64,000 nt of DNA from an uncultured Clostridia bacterium (GTDB lineage: Bacteria; Bacillota; Clostridia; Christensenellales; UBA1242): the NCBI GenBank assembly GCA_944382715.1, contig CALWNC010000007.1:1-64000 (forward strand). The letters are read 5' to 3'. The notes below the pieces were generated by a model. It had not been told where the DNA came from. It made no database searches and saw only the letters and a list, made by a program, of their open reading frames with translations. A program made the position numbers and the translations under genes. Of this stretch, positions 35,042-44,688 are shown piece by piece (positions within the stretch are counted from its first letter, which is position 1; every line of letters begins with the position of its first letter).

Positions 35042-35065
35042 TGTAATGTTAAAATTGGAGATATT

Positions 35066-36553
35066 ATGGAAAAAAATACAAAAAAATACCTAATCTTGAC
35101 ATATGGTTGTCAAATGAATGTTCATGAATCAGAAAAACTTGCTGGCATTTTAGAATCTAATGGTTATGAAGTATGTACAGATGCCACCTTAGCAGATATC
35201 GTTGTTTTTAATACCTGTGCTATTAGAGAAAATGCAGAAGAAAAGATTTTTGGTAATATTGGAGAACTTAAAAATATAAAACTTGCTAAGCCTGATATGA
35301 TTATTGCCATTGGTGGCTGTATGAGTCAACAAAAGAACTATGCAGATGAGATAATGCAAAAGTTTCCTTATGTTGATATCGTTTTTGGGACACATAATCT
35401 CGCTGACTTTGAAAATCTTTTAAAAGAAAGAGAAAAATCTGGAAAGAAGATTTCTAGAATTTGTGAAGATGAAACAATTTCGCTTCGCGACCAAATGCTA
35501 ATTTCTAGAACAAGCGGTGTTAATGCTTGGGTAAATATTATGTATGGTTGCAACAATTTTTGTACTTATTGCATAGTACCTTATGTTAGGGGAAGGGAAA
35601 TTTCTAGACCCGTGCAAGACATATTAAAAGAAGTAGAAAGTTTGCTTAAAGAAGGATACAAACAAATTACGCTTCTTGGTCAAAATGTAAATTCTTATAG
35701 TGGTGTAGATAGTGACGGAAATGTTTCATCATTTGCAAGCCTACTTAAAGCTGTCGATAGTTTTGACGAATATAAATATCGTATTAGATTTATGACTTCA
35801 CACCCAAAAGACCTTTCAAGTGAGGTTATTGATATAATTTCAAAATCAAAACACATCTGTCATGGAATTCATTTACCTGTGCAATCGGGAAGCGACAATA
35901 TGCTTAAAGCAATGAATAGGCATTATGATATAAATAGATACAAAAGTGTTGTCACCGAAATCAGAGAAAAGATGCCAGATAGTGAACTTACAACGGATAT
36001 TATAGTTGGGTTTCCAGGTGAAACAGAGGCTGATTTTGAAAAAACCTTAGCCATTATGAGATTTGCAAGGTACATGCAAATATTTGGTTTCATTTACTCA
36101 AAGCGAAAGGGAACTCCTGCAGAAAAAATGGAAAATCAAGTTGACGCAAAGACAAAAAAAGAAAGACTTTCAAGACTTCTTGCACTTAAAAATGAAATTA
36201 TAAATGAAAAGACGGCTAAAATGCTTGGACAAACTTATGAAGTTTTAGTTGAAAGTTATGACAAGGAAAAAGATGTATTGTTTGGTTCACTCGACAGTGG
36301 TAAAACAATCTCTTTTAAAGGAACGGAAAACTGTGTTGGAGAATTTTTAGATGTTAAAGTTACTGAAGTTAGAAAATCAGTAATTTATGGTGAAATTGTT
36401 CAAAAGGATAAAATTGAAACTTATTCAAAAAAGAATTTTAAATATCCAATTGAAGTATCAATTTTGCCAAAAGAAAAAAATGCAATGAAAATTTTAAGAG
36501 AAAATAAGAGAAATAAAAAGATTAATGATAATAAAAAATCAAAAGAAAATTAA
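35066..36553 (+). CDS. miaB: tRNA-2-methylthio-N6-isopentenyladenosine synthase MiaB
   Basis: A 495-residue radical-SAM methylthiotransferase. The N-terminal UPF0004 domain has TYGCQMNVHESE and its cluster cysteines (FNTCAIRENAEEKI, GGCMSQQ). The radical-SAM site is YGCNNFCTYCIVPYVRGRE (CxxxCxxC). A TRAM domain follows, with a Lys/Asn-rich tail of ~30 residues that is longer than usual. It modifies A37 of UNN-decoding tRNAs. The TTGGAG RBS supports ATG 35066. It leads an operon with mutS and mutL, a known Clostridia arrangement. Confidence 0.95.
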   Translation: MEKNTKKYLILTYGCQMNVHESEKLAGILESNGYEVCTDATLADIVVFNTCAIRENAEEKIFGNIGELKNIKLAKPDMIIAIGGCMSQQKNYADEIMQKFPYVDIVFGTHNLADFENLLKEREKSGKKISRICEDETISLRDQMLISRTSGVNAWVNIMYGCNNFCTYCIVPYVRGREISRPVQDILKEVESLLKEGYKQITLLGQNVNSYSGVDSDGNVSSFASLLKAVDSFDEYKYRIRFMTSHPKDLSSEVIDIISKSKHICHGIHLPVQSGSDNMLKAMNRHYDINRYKSVVTEIREKMPDSELTTDIIVGFPGETEADFEKTLAIMRFARYMQIFGFIYSKRKGTPAEKMENQVDAKTKKERLSRLLALKNEIINEKTAKMLGQTYEVLVESYDKEKDVLFGSLDSGKTISFKGTENCVGEFLDVKVTEVRKSVIYGEIVQKDKIETYSKKNFKYPIEVSILPKEKNAMKILRENKRNKKINDNKKSKEN

Positions 36554-36574
36554 ATAATTTACAGGAGAAAATAT

Positions 36575-39157
36575 ATGTTGTCACCAATGATGAGTCATTA
36601 TCTTGCAATGAAAGAGAAATATCCCGATACCATTTTATTTTACAGACTTGGTGATTTTTACGAGATGTTTTTTGAAGATGCAGAAATTGTTTCTAATGAA
36701 TTAGAACTTACATTAACGGGAAAAGATTGTGGACTTGAAAAAAGAGCACCAATGTGTGGTGTTCCTTATCATGCTGCAAATAGTTATATTGCTAAACTCA
36801 TTGCAAATGGGCATAAAGTCGCCATATGTGAGCAACTCTCAGACCCTAAGACATCTAAGGGTTTAGTTGAACGCGATGTTGTTCAAATAGTTACACCAGG
36901 AACAGTTATTGACAATGATATTTTAGAAGCAAATAGAAATAATTATTTAATGGTGATTTATGAATCTAAAACTAATCTTGGCATATGTTACTGTGATATA
37001 TCTACTGGTTTTATAGAAACATTGCAACTTAGTGGCAAAGACAAGTACAAATTATTAGATGATACTCTCGCAAGGGTTAAACCTTCTGAAATTCTTTGCA
37101 ATAGTTCGTGTTTTGAAAATTCATCTAACTTAACTGCAGTTAAGCTTTCCTATGTTCCAGAATTTACAGTAAATGATTCAATATTTGACTACTCACACTG
37201 TAAAGAACTAATAATAAAGCAATTTAGTGCTTACAACTTGTCTGCACTGGGAATTTCTGATAAAAAAGAGATAGTATACGCTGTTGGTGGAGTACTTGCA
37301 TACTTAGAAGAAACTCAAAAAAGACTTATTTCTAACATTAAGAAATTAAACATTGTATACGATACAAGGTTTGTTCATTTAGATATTTTGGCTCGCAAAA
37401 ATTTAGAATTAACACAAAGTAGTACGACAAATTCCAAAAAAGGTTCTCTCCTTTGGCTTTTGGATAGAACTAAAACGGCAATGGGAGGAAGACTTCTTCG
37501 TACCTTTATTGACCAACCACTAAGAGATGAAACTTTAATTAACGAAAGACTTGATAGTGTGGAAGAACTTGCTGGTGATTTAATATTAAGAGAAAGTTTA
37601 ATTGAACAACTTAGTGGCTGTAATGATATTGAAAGAAAGTGTAGTAAAATTTCTGCTGGAACAATTACTCCTAAAGAGTGTTTGAGTTTGGCAGATACCA
37701 TAAATAGATTTCCACAAATTTCACACCTACTTTTAGGTTGTAAATCAAAACTTCTCAAAAGTGCAGGTGAAAGTTTTAGTGATTTATCTGACATTGCAAA
37801 GGTTATTATTAGTGCCATTAACCCTGATGCGTCATCAAACTTAAAGGACGGAGGATATATTTTATCATCTTATAATGATGAACTTTTCAAACTCAGAAAT
37901 TCGGGTGAATACGGCAAACAATGGCTTGCTGAATATGAAAGAGAACAAAAAGAAAAGACAGGAATTAAAAATTTAAAAACGGGTTATAATAGAGTTTTTG
38001 GTTATTATATTGAAGTCACAAATTCTGGTCTTTCGCTCGTTCCTGAAAATTATATTCGAAAACAAACCACCATAAATAGTGAGAGATTTATTACCCCAGA
38101 ATTGAAAGAGATGGAGTATAAAATATTAAATAGCAAACAGCAGGCAATTGATCTTGAAGCTACTCTATTTTCTGAAATAAAACAATATCTATCAAGTTAT
38201 TTATCAGAACTTTCTGAAATTGCTAGATCAATAGCACTTACGGACTGTCTAGTATCGTTTGCCTCGATTTCTGTAAGTAATAACTATACAAAGCCAGTAG
38301 TTTCTGAAAATATTAATTATATTAAAATTGTAGATGGTAGACACCCCGTAGTTGAAGCTATGAATGAAAAAGAAAAGTTTTCACCCAATGATACTTTTCT
38401 TGATGACGGCGATAGTAGAACAATGCTTATTACTGGGCCAAATATGGCAGGAAAAAGCACTTATATGAGACAGGTTGCAATTATTAGTCTAATGGCTCAT
38501 ATGGGTTGCTTTGTTCCAGCAAAGTCAGCAGAAATTTCAATTTTTGATAGAGTATTCACAAGAGTTGGAGCAAGTGATGACCTTGCTTTTGGTCAAAGTA
38601 CTTTTATGGTTGAAATGAGCGAGGTTTCCAACATTATCAATAATGCCACAGATAAAAGTTTAATTATTTTAGATGAAGTGGGAAGGGGAACTTCTACTTA
38701 TGATGGTATGAGTATTGCTGGAGCTACCATTGAGTATTTATCTTCACATTTGCATGCAAAAACACTTTTCTCCACACATTATCATGAGTTGACTGATATG
38801 GAAGGGACTGTTGAAGGTGTAAAAAATTATAGAGTTATGGTAAAGGAATGGGACGGATCTGTTATGTTTTTGCATAAAATTGCAAGGGGCTCAGCAAATA
38901 AAAGTTTTGGTATTGAAGTTGCTAAACTTGCAGGGCTTCCAGATGAGTTAATAAAGCGAGCTAGAGAAATTCTTTCTAACATTGAAAGCAAAAAATCAAA
39001 CTCTGATTTATGTGCAAAATCAAATAGCCAAATCCTTGAAACTAATGCAAATGTTGCAGAAGTAATTAATATTTTAAAAGAAATGGACTTAGATAACATT
39101 TCTCCTATTATGGCTTTTGGAACACTTCAAAATTTGGTTGATAAAGTAAAAAAATAA
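36575..39157 (+). CDS. mutS: DNA mismatch repair protein MutS
   Basis: An 860-residue MutS. The mismatch-recognition domain begins with FYRLGDFYEMFFEDA, the Phe-x-Glu mismatch-wedge region. The C-terminal ABC-type ATPase has Walker A TGPNMAGKSTYMRQ, signature STFMVEMSEVSNI, Walker B LIILDEVGRGTSTYDG, and STHYHELT. It recognises base mismatches and recruits MutL, encoded 12 bp downstream. It lies 21 bp after miaB with a CAGGAG RBS. The length is typical of MutS1. Confidence 0.97.
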   Translation: MLSPMMSHYLAMKEKYPDTILFYRLGDFYEMFFEDAEIVSNELELTLTGKDCGLEKRAPMCGVPYHAANSYIAKLIANGHKVAICEQLSDPKTSKGLVERDVVQIVTPGTVIDNDILEANRNNYLMVIYESKTNLGICYCDISTGFIETLQLSGKDKYKLLDDTLARVKPSEILCNSSCFENSSNLTAVKLSYVPEFTVNDSIFDYSHCKELIIKQFSAYNLSALGISDKKEIVYAVGGVLAYLEETQKRLISNIKKLNIVYDTRFVHLDILARKNLELTQSSTTNSKKGSLLWLLDRTKTAMGGRLLRTFIDQPLRDETLINERLDSVEELAGDLILRESLIEQLSGCNDIERKCSKISAGTITPKECLSLADTINRFPQISHLLLGCKSKLLKSAGESFSDLSDIAKVIISAINPDASSNLKDGGYILSSYNDELFKLRNSGEYGKQWLAEYEREQKEKTGIKNLKTGYNRVFGYYIEVTNSGLSLVPENYIRKQTTINSERFITPELKEMEYKILNSKQQAIDLEATLFSEIKQYLSSYLSELSEIARSIALTDCLVSFASISVSNNYTKPVVSENINYIKIVDGRHPVVEAMNEKEKFSPNDTFLDDGDSRTMLITGPNMAGKSTYMRQVAIISLMAHMGCFVPAKSAEISIFDRVFTRVGASDDLAFGQSTFMVEMSEVSNIINNATDKSLIILDEVGRGTSTYDGMSIAGATIEYLSSHLHAKTLFSTHYHELTDMEGTVEGVKNYRVMVKEWDGSVMFLHKIARGSANKSFGIEVAKLAGLPDELIKRAREILSNIESKKSNSDLCAKSNSQILETNANVAEVINILKEMDLDNISPIMAFGTLQNLVDKVKK

Positions 39158-39169
39158 AGGGAGATACGA

Positions 39170-41233
39170 ATGTCAAAAATTAATATTCTTGATTCAAGTG
39201 TGTTTAATTTAATTGCAGCTGGCGAAGTTGTTGAGCGTCCCGCATCTGTTGTAAAAGAACTTATAGAAAATTCAATTGATGCTGGTGCTAAAAATATCAC
39301 TATTGAAATAAAAAATGGTGGCACAACTTTTATTGAAGTTAGCGATGACGGCTGTGGCATAGATGAAGATGATTTTAAAGCGGCGTTTTTGCCACATGCA
39401 ACGAGTAAAATTAAAAATGCAGAAGATCTAGAGTCTATATTTACTTTGGGTTTTCGTGGAGAAGCCTTAGCATCAATAGCAGCAGTTTCAAAGGTAACAC
39501 TTATTTCAAAGACTGAAGCTAGTGAGCTTGGTTCAAGCATAACGGTGGAAGGTGGAGTCTTTGGTGAGATTACCAAAATTGGTTGTAGTCAAGGTACTTC
39601 AATAAGAGTATGTGACCTTTTTTACTGTGTTCCTGCACGTGCTAAGTTTTTAAAGAAAAATAGGAGTGAAGAGCAAGAAATTACAAGCATAATTACAAGA
39701 ACTATGCTTGCTCACCCTGAGATAAAATTTACTTATATTGTTGATGGTAAAAAAAGTTTAACTTCGCTTGGGAGTTCCAAAAAAGAAGCTCTCTTTTCTG
39801 TTTATGGGAAAGAGGCTATCACTGAAACACTAGAAATCTCTGCTTCAAGAGATGGTGTTTCTGTTTCTGGATTTGTTGGCAAACCAACTTTCTCTAAATC
39901 AAATAGGACTTATCAAACTTTAATTGTCAATGGTAGGTATGTTGTAAATTTAACTGTGCAAACTGCAGTTTCAAATGCATATGGCGATTTTTTAATGAAA
40001 AGACAGTACCCATTTTTTGTAATATATCTTACTTTACCACCAAGTGAGCTAGATGTTAATGTTCACCCAAATAAACTTGATGTTAAATTCCTAAAAACAC
40101 CACTTGTTTATTCGGTTGTATTTGAGGCAGTTTCAAGAGCACTAAATAATATGGATTATATTAAAGAAATTGATTTAGATACAAATGCAGGGCTTTCATT
40201 TTTAAATGCAAAGAGTAAAGAAAACGCAAAAATAGATAAGGCAGGTGTGAATTTAAATCCTTTTTCAGCTGATTTTTCTAATCTTTCAAAAGAAGAAAAG
40301 GAAAAAATGTCAAATCTTGTATTTGATACAGTAATTGCCAATAATAATGGGGATTCAGTTAGGGATAATTTTGGTTTAGGTTCTAAATTACTTGAAAGAA
40401 TTAATGAAAAAGTTAAGAGTGTAGACAATGCTGAACATGAAAATGCCTTTGAGTCTGGCAACTATAATTTAACTCAAAAACATAATGAAAAACCAAGTTT
40501 TAAAGTCAATGAAATAGGTGATGGCGAAAACGATAATTTTAGTTATGATAGTAAAAATATAAAAGAAGAGATTAAAGAAATTGATAAAAAAATTAAGTCT
40601 GACTATAAAGATGAAAATTATGTTAAACCAAGCATAGTTCAAAATGATTTTGCATCAAATCAAATGATTATTGTTGGAAAAATTTTTAATACTTATCTTA
40701 TTATTGAATGGGGTGATAATGTCTATTTAATTGACCAGCATGCAGGTCATGAAAGACTTAGATATGAAAAATTAAAAAGTGAATATGAGAAAGGTGAAAT
40801 TGCTATTCAACCAATGTTATTCCCATTTGTTATCACTCTAAATGCAGAAGATGACCAAATAGTGAGATCAAATTTAGATGCAATTCGTTCCGTTGGATTT
40901 GAGATAGATGAGTTTGGAGAACAAACTTATAAAATTTCATCAGTACCTGCAATTGTGTCTGAGATTGATTTTAATAAGTTTTTTAGTATGTTTTTAGCAG
41001 AAAAATTAAATAAGAACAAAATTACACAGGCAGAACTTTTGAAAGATGATTTAATGCAAATGGCTTGTAAAAGTGCCGTAAAGGGTGGTGATGACCTGAG
41101 TAAAGATGAAGTTTATGTGCTTTTAAGTCAAATGGGCAAAGAAAATATCACACTTTTTTGTCCTCATGGTAGACCGATTGTTGTTAGAATTACAAAAAAC
41201 GAAATTGAAAAATGGTTTAAGAGAATTGTTTAA
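39170..41233 (+). CDS. mutL: DNA mismatch repair endonuclease MutL
   Basis: A 687-residue MutL. The GHKL ATPase has IAAGEVVERPASVVKELIENSIDAG, DDGCGIDEDD, HATSKI and GFRGEALASIAAVS. A variable acidic linker spans ~340-490. The C-terminal domain carries the endonuclease motif DQHAGHERLRYEK and a QMACKSAVKGGD-like site. This indicates a nicking MutL, as expected in a bacterium without MutH. It is cotranscribed with mutS with a GGGAGA RBS. Confidence 0.96.
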   Translation: MSKINILDSSVFNLIAAGEVVERPASVVKELIENSIDAGAKNITIEIKNGGTTFIEVSDDGCGIDEDDFKAAFLPHATSKIKNAEDLESIFTLGFRGEALASIAAVSKVTLISKTEASELGSSITVEGGVFGEITKIGCSQGTSIRVCDLFYCVPARAKFLKKNRSEEQEITSIITRTMLAHPEIKFTYIVDGKKSLTSLGSSKKEALFSVYGKEAITETLEISASRDGVSVSGFVGKPTFSKSNRTYQTLIVNGRYVVNLTVQTAVSNAYGDFLMKRQYPFFVIYLTLPPSELDVNVHPNKLDVKFLKTPLVYSVVFEAVSRALNNMDYIKEIDLDTNAGLSFLNAKSKENAKIDKAGVNLNPFSADFSNLSKEEKEKMSNLVFDTVIANNNGDSVRDNFGLGSKLLERINEKVKSVDNAEHENAFESGNYNLTQKHNEKPSFKVNEIGDGENDNFSYDSKNIKEEIKEIDKKIKSDYKDENYVKPSIVQNDFASNQMIIVGKIFNTYLIIEWGDNVYLIDQHAGHERLRYEKLKSEYEKGEIAIQPMLFPFVITLNAEDDQIVRSNLDAIRSVGFEIDEFGEQTYKISSVPAIVSEIDFNKFFSMFLAEKLNKNKITQAELLKDDLMQMACKSAVKGGDDLSKDEVYVLLSQMGKENITLFCPHGRPIVVRITKNEIEKWFKRIV

Positions 41234-41311
41234 TTATTAATATTTTATAATTTGAACTCATATTTTATAATAAATAGATTTGCTATGATGCATTTCTATT
41301 GGTGGTAAAAT

Positions 41312-41572
41312 ATGAGTTTTTTTTATGAGTTATGTAAATGTTTTAATATTGATGATTTAAGTGCAAAAACAACCATAACTACAATTCTGGGTTATGGAAT
41401 TATGATTGTGGGGAAGATTAAAATTAAGGATATTCAAGAAGATACTATTTCATTAATTTCAAATAAAGAAAAAATTACAGTTTTAGGGAAAGATTTAGTT
41501 ATAAAATCTATATCAAAAGGAGAATTAATTGTTTCTGGCATAATAACTGATATAAAAATGGAGAATATATGA
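41312..41572 (+). CDS. yqfC: sporulation protein YqfC (YabP/YqfC family)
   Basis: An 86-residue protein. The pattern of a short helical start followed by an all-beta domain, with ITILGYGIMIVG..I....ISLI and IKSISKGELIVSGII, matches the YabP/YqfC family of sporulation proteins. Its ATGA stop/start overlap with yqfD and the conserved yqfC-yqfD order support the call. A CATATT at 41259-41264, resembling a sigma-E -35 box, lies upstream, but I cannot find a good -10 at the right distance. Confidence 0.87.
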   Translation: MSFFYELCKCFNIDDLSAKTTITTILGYGIMIVGKIKIKDIQEDTISLISNKEKITVLGKDLVIKSISKGELIVSGIITDIKMENI

Positions 41573-42660
41573 AAGATTATGTAAATGTCAAAATTACGGG
41601 ACTAAATCTATTAAGATTAATAGATAAACTTGTAGAAAAAAATGTTTGTATTACTGGCTTAAAGGTTAAAACTAATCAGGTTAGATTCTCTATTGAAGAA
41701 GATAAACTGCCTATTTTAGATAATGTTTGCAAAAAAGAACACAAATTTTATCAAATTATTTATAAAAATGGTTTTAAACAGTTAATTTCTAGGGTACCTT
41801 ATTTTCTTGGAACAATAGTTGCGTTAATTTTAATTTTTTCATATTTTTTTGCCTATTCTTTGTTTGTAATAAATGTTGATGTGTCTTATAGTTCAAATCT
41901 CAGTTATGATTTAACTCCTGTCAATGAACTTCTAGAAAAAAACGGAATAGTTCCGGGAATGCGAAAGAGCAAGTATAAAATTTCAGAAATTCAGAATATG
42001 ATTTTGATTGGAATTGATAATGTAGAAGGCTGTGAAGTTCGATATAATGGTGGAAATCTTTCAATTTGTATCTACCCAGCAACTGAGAGATATGAAGTTA
42101 GCACTGAAAATATTTATTCAAAGTTTGATGGCATAATAATAGAAGCAGAGGTTTATTCTGGAAATTTAAAAGTAAAAAAAGGCGATATTGTAAAGGAAGG
42201 TGACATATTAATTGAAAATGATAATGGGGCTTCCGGAAATATTACAGCAAAGGTTTACTTTACGGCAACTCAAATCTACAATCAAAATAGGCAAAAGATT
42301 ATTTACACTGGTAATGAGTATAAAGTAAAAGATTTTTGTATTGCTTCTAACTTTTGGATTTATGGAAAAAATAATTGTAATTTTACAACCTTTCTAGTTG
42401 AAGAGAAAAATTATTATGTTGGAAAAAATCTTTTTCTTCCAATATTATGCAAAGAAACGATTTTTAAAGAAATAGAAATACAAGAAGAAATTGTCCCTTT
42501 TGAGTCTGTAGAAGAAGTAGTAAAGTCAAGTCTTTATGAAGAAGCAAAAACAAAAATTAATTCTGAAAGTGAGATTACAAACGTAACTTACTCAATTGTA
42601 AATGAAGGTGATTATACTAGAATTGATTGTTATATTGAAGCGATAGTTCGGCTTGCTTAA
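41569..42660 (+). CDS. yqfD: sporulation protein YqfD
   Basis: A 363-residue membrane protein. The N-terminal ~75 residues form a cytoplasmic domain. One or two hydrophobic segments follow near residues 85-110 (FLGTIVALILIFSYFFAYSLFVINVDV), then an extracytoplasmic domain. The order matches YqfD of endospore formers (sigma-E regulon, mother cell), paired with yqfC by a 4-bp overlap. In many genomes phoH and ybeY come next; here phoH is missing and ybeY follows after a terminator and its own promoter. Confidence 0.88.
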   Translation: MKDYVNVKITGLNLLRLIDKLVEKNVCITGLKVKTNQVRFSIEEDKLPILDNVCKKEHKFYQIIYKNGFKQLISRVPYFLGTIVALILIFSYFFAYSLFVINVDVSYSSNLSYDLTPVNELLEKNGIVPGMRKSKYKISEIQNMILIGIDNVEGCEVRYNGGNLSICIYPATERYEVSTENIYSKFDGIIIEAEVYSGNLKVKKGDIVKEGDILIENDNGASGNITAKVYFTATQIYNQNRQKIIYTGNEYKVKDFCIASNFWIYGKNNCNFTTFLVEEKNYYVGKNLFLPILCKETIFKEIEIQEEIVPFESVEEVVKSSLYEEAKTKINSESEITNVTYSIVNEGDYTRIDCYIEAIVRLA

Positions 42661-42784
42661 TTTAGAGCAATAATTAACCTTTTTCATTTATTAATATGGT
42701 TTTAATTAATTGAATAAATTTTAACTAAATTTAAAAATTGAATAAATGATATTTAGCTTATTTTATTTAGAAGATATTAATTAA

Positions 42785-42820
42785 AAAAGAGAAGCGTAAT
42801 AGCAGGTTTCTCTTTTTTTT
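42785..42820 (+). terminator. terminator after yqfD
   Basis: AAAGAGAAgc / gtTTCTCTTT with a T8 tail; the loop is ~10 nt. Confidence 0.75.
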
Positions 42821-42855
42821 GTTGAATTTTATCTTAATTACAATTAATAATTGTG

Positions 42856-42884
42856 TTTACAAAACTAAAAATTTGATTTATAAT
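42856..42884 (+). promoter_or_regulatory. SigA promoter for ybeY-era, predicting a leaderless mRNA
   Basis: TTTACA (42856-42861), a 17-bp spacer and TATAAT (42879-42884). Transcription should begin near 42891, the A of the ybeY ATG. There is no RBS-like purine tract. Confidence 0.75.
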
Positions 42885-42890
42885 TAAATT

Positions 42891-43373
42891 ATGAAAAATG
42901 TAATTGATGTTTCGGGAAGAGCAAGTGAAGAATTTAAACAACTTGCTGAAAATATTGCGCTTTCAGTTCTAAGCCTAACTAATCAACCAGAAGGGTTAGA
43001 AGTGGCTATTAGATTTGTTTCAGAAAAGGAAATTCAAAGATTAAATAGTGAATTTAGAAACATTGATAAAGTTACAGATGTATTGTCATTCCCAGCAACA
43101 AATCTCGTTGCAGGAGAAATATTAGATTTAACTGATATGGATAATAAATTTTTAGTTACAGATGCAGGGCTTTTTCATTTTGGAGATATGGCACTTTGCA
43201 CAAAAAGACTAAGGGAGCAAGCAAAAACTTTTGACAATACTCCTCAGCAGGAGTTAAAAAAACTCGTTATTCATAGTATGTTGCATTTAATGGGTTATGA
43301 CCACATAAATGATAGTGATTATGTCATTATGAATGAAAAAGAGATTGAGCTTGATAGACTCATTAGTATTTGA
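42891..43373 (+). CDS. ybeY: endoribonuclease YbeY (rRNA maturation)
   Basis: A 160-residue metal-dependent endoribonuclease for 16S rRNA 3'-end processing and ribosome quality control. The zinc motif LVIHSMLHLMGYDH (HxxxHxxxxxH) and FRNIDKVTDVLSFP are clear. It precedes era by 8 bp, the standard arrangement. It has no visible RBS; see the promoter entry. Confidence 0.95.
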   Translation: MKNVIDVSGRASEEFKQLAENIALSVLSLTNQPEGLEVAIRFVSEKEIQRLNSEFRNIDKVTDVLSFPATNLVAGEILDLTDMDNKFLVTDAGLFHFGDMALCTKRLREQAKTFDNTPQQELKKLVIHSMLHLMGYDHINDSDYVIMNEKEIELDRLISI

Positions 43374-43381
43374 GGTGAATT

Positions 43382-44272
43382 ATGGGATTTAAATCAGGAT
43401 TCGTTGCAGTAATAGGAAAACCTAATGTGGGTAAAAGTAGTTTAGTTAATTGCTTAGTTGGGGAAAAGGTTTCAATTACAAGTCCAAAAGCACAAACCAC
43501 TAGAAACCGAATTTTTGGCATTAAGAATGCTTTAGATTATCAAATTGTCTTCGTTGATACCCCGGGTGTTCAGCACACTAAAACGAAACTTGGCGAATAT
43601 ATGTCTGCCGTTACAGAAAAGTCAACTGCCGATGTTGATGCCATTGTTATTGTGCTTGATGCACTTAGAATTGGACAAGAAGATTATAAAATTATTGAAA
43701 AATTTGCAAATGTAAATTGTCCAATATTTATTGTAGTCAACAAAATTGAACTAACTAACTACGAAAAAATGTATCCTATTCTAGCTAAACTTAATGAATA
43801 TAAATTTATTAAAAAGTTTATTACAACTTCAGCATATAGAAGAATTAACATTGATGAACTTGAAAATGATTTGGTTGAGTGTTTGCCAGAGGGGGAACCT
43901 TTTTATCCTACCGATCAATATACAGATAAATCAGTTAGATTTATGTGTCAAGAAATTATTCGTGAAAAAGCTCTTTTATATCTCCAAGAAGAAATACCTC
44001 ATGGTCTTGCTATTGAGATTCGTGGATTTGATGAATCAGGTGATGTTATTAAGATTGATGCCGATATTGTTACTGAAAATGCTAGACACAAATCTATAAT
44101 TATAGGAGCAAACGGAGCCATGCTTAAGCAAATAGGGATTTCTGCAAGAAAAGATATTGAAAAACTTACTGGTCAGAAAGTTATGCTAGATTTATTTGTT
44201 AAAGTAAAAAAGGATTGGAAAGACGATTCATCTGTTTTAAGTGATTTGGGATTTTCCAAAAAAGATATTTAG
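43382..44272 (+). CDS. era: GTPase Era
   Basis: A 296-residue GTPase that binds the 16S rRNA 3' end. Motifs: GKPNVGKSSLVN (G1), AQTTRN switch region (G2), DTPGVQ (G3), and VNKIELT (G4). A C-terminal KH domain contains HKSIIIGANGAMLKQIGISARKDIE. The conserved ybeY-era pair and an AGGTGA RBS support it. Confidence 0.97.
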   Translation: MGFKSGFVAVIGKPNVGKSSLVNCLVGEKVSITSPKAQTTRNRIFGIKNALDYQIVFVDTPGVQHTKTKLGEYMSAVTEKSTADVDAIVIVLDALRIGQEDYKIIEKFANVNCPIFIVVNKIELTNYEKMYPILAKLNEYKFIKKFITTSAYRRINIDELENDLVECLPEGEPFYPTDQYTDKSVRFMCQEIIREKALLYLQEEIPHGLAIEIRGFDESGDVIKIDADIVTENARHKSIIIGANGAMLKQIGISARKDIEKLTGQKVMLDLFVKVKKDWKDDSSVLSDLGFSKKDI

Positions 44273-44378
44273 TTTTTTACATAAGAAAAAACATCTTATT
44301 ATATATATGAAAAAAAATTACAATTTATGAATAATATTTTGTTTTTTGTTAAATATTTATTTGTAAGGAGTGATATTT

Positions 44379-44546
44379 ATGAATAACAATAATTATAGAA
44401 AAGGTGAAGAAATTAGTCAGAAATTATTTGAGCTTACAGGAGATCCAAGATACCACAACATGAGAGTGGGATTTGAAAATCTTAGAAGAGAAAAAGAAAA
44501 ACAAGCTTTACATGATCAAGAACAAGGTTATGAAAGAGAAATGTAG
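44379..44546 (+). CDS. 55-residue small protein, YqzL-like
   Basis: A small gene between era and recO with a strong AAGGAG RBS. The segment LFELTGDPRYHNMRVGFENLR resembles the conserved F-x-x-TG-x-x-x-Y core of YqzL, which occupies the same era-recO position in many Firmicutes. The rest is hydrophilic (a tail of Glu, Lys and Gln). The YqzL link is tentative; position, RBS and motif agree. Function is unknown. Confidence 0.6.
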   Translation: MNNNNYRKGEEISQKLFELTGDPRYHNMRVGFENLRREKEKQALHDQEQGYEREM

Positions 44547-44688
44547 ATTTTTTGATATTTCAGGTTTGCTTCTTGTAAAGAAATTTTACATAGTTTGTTA
44601 TAAAATTTGTTTGTTTAAATATTTTATTGTGTAATTAATTTTTTATATTTAGTGGCTTTTTCATGTAAGAGTTTATTTAATTACGAGT

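Noticed and set aside
41258-41290. Sigma-E promoter for yqfC
   Set aside because: A CATATT -35-like box exists, but the best -10-like sequence is ~17 bp away with only half its positions matching; the expected spacing is ~14 bp.
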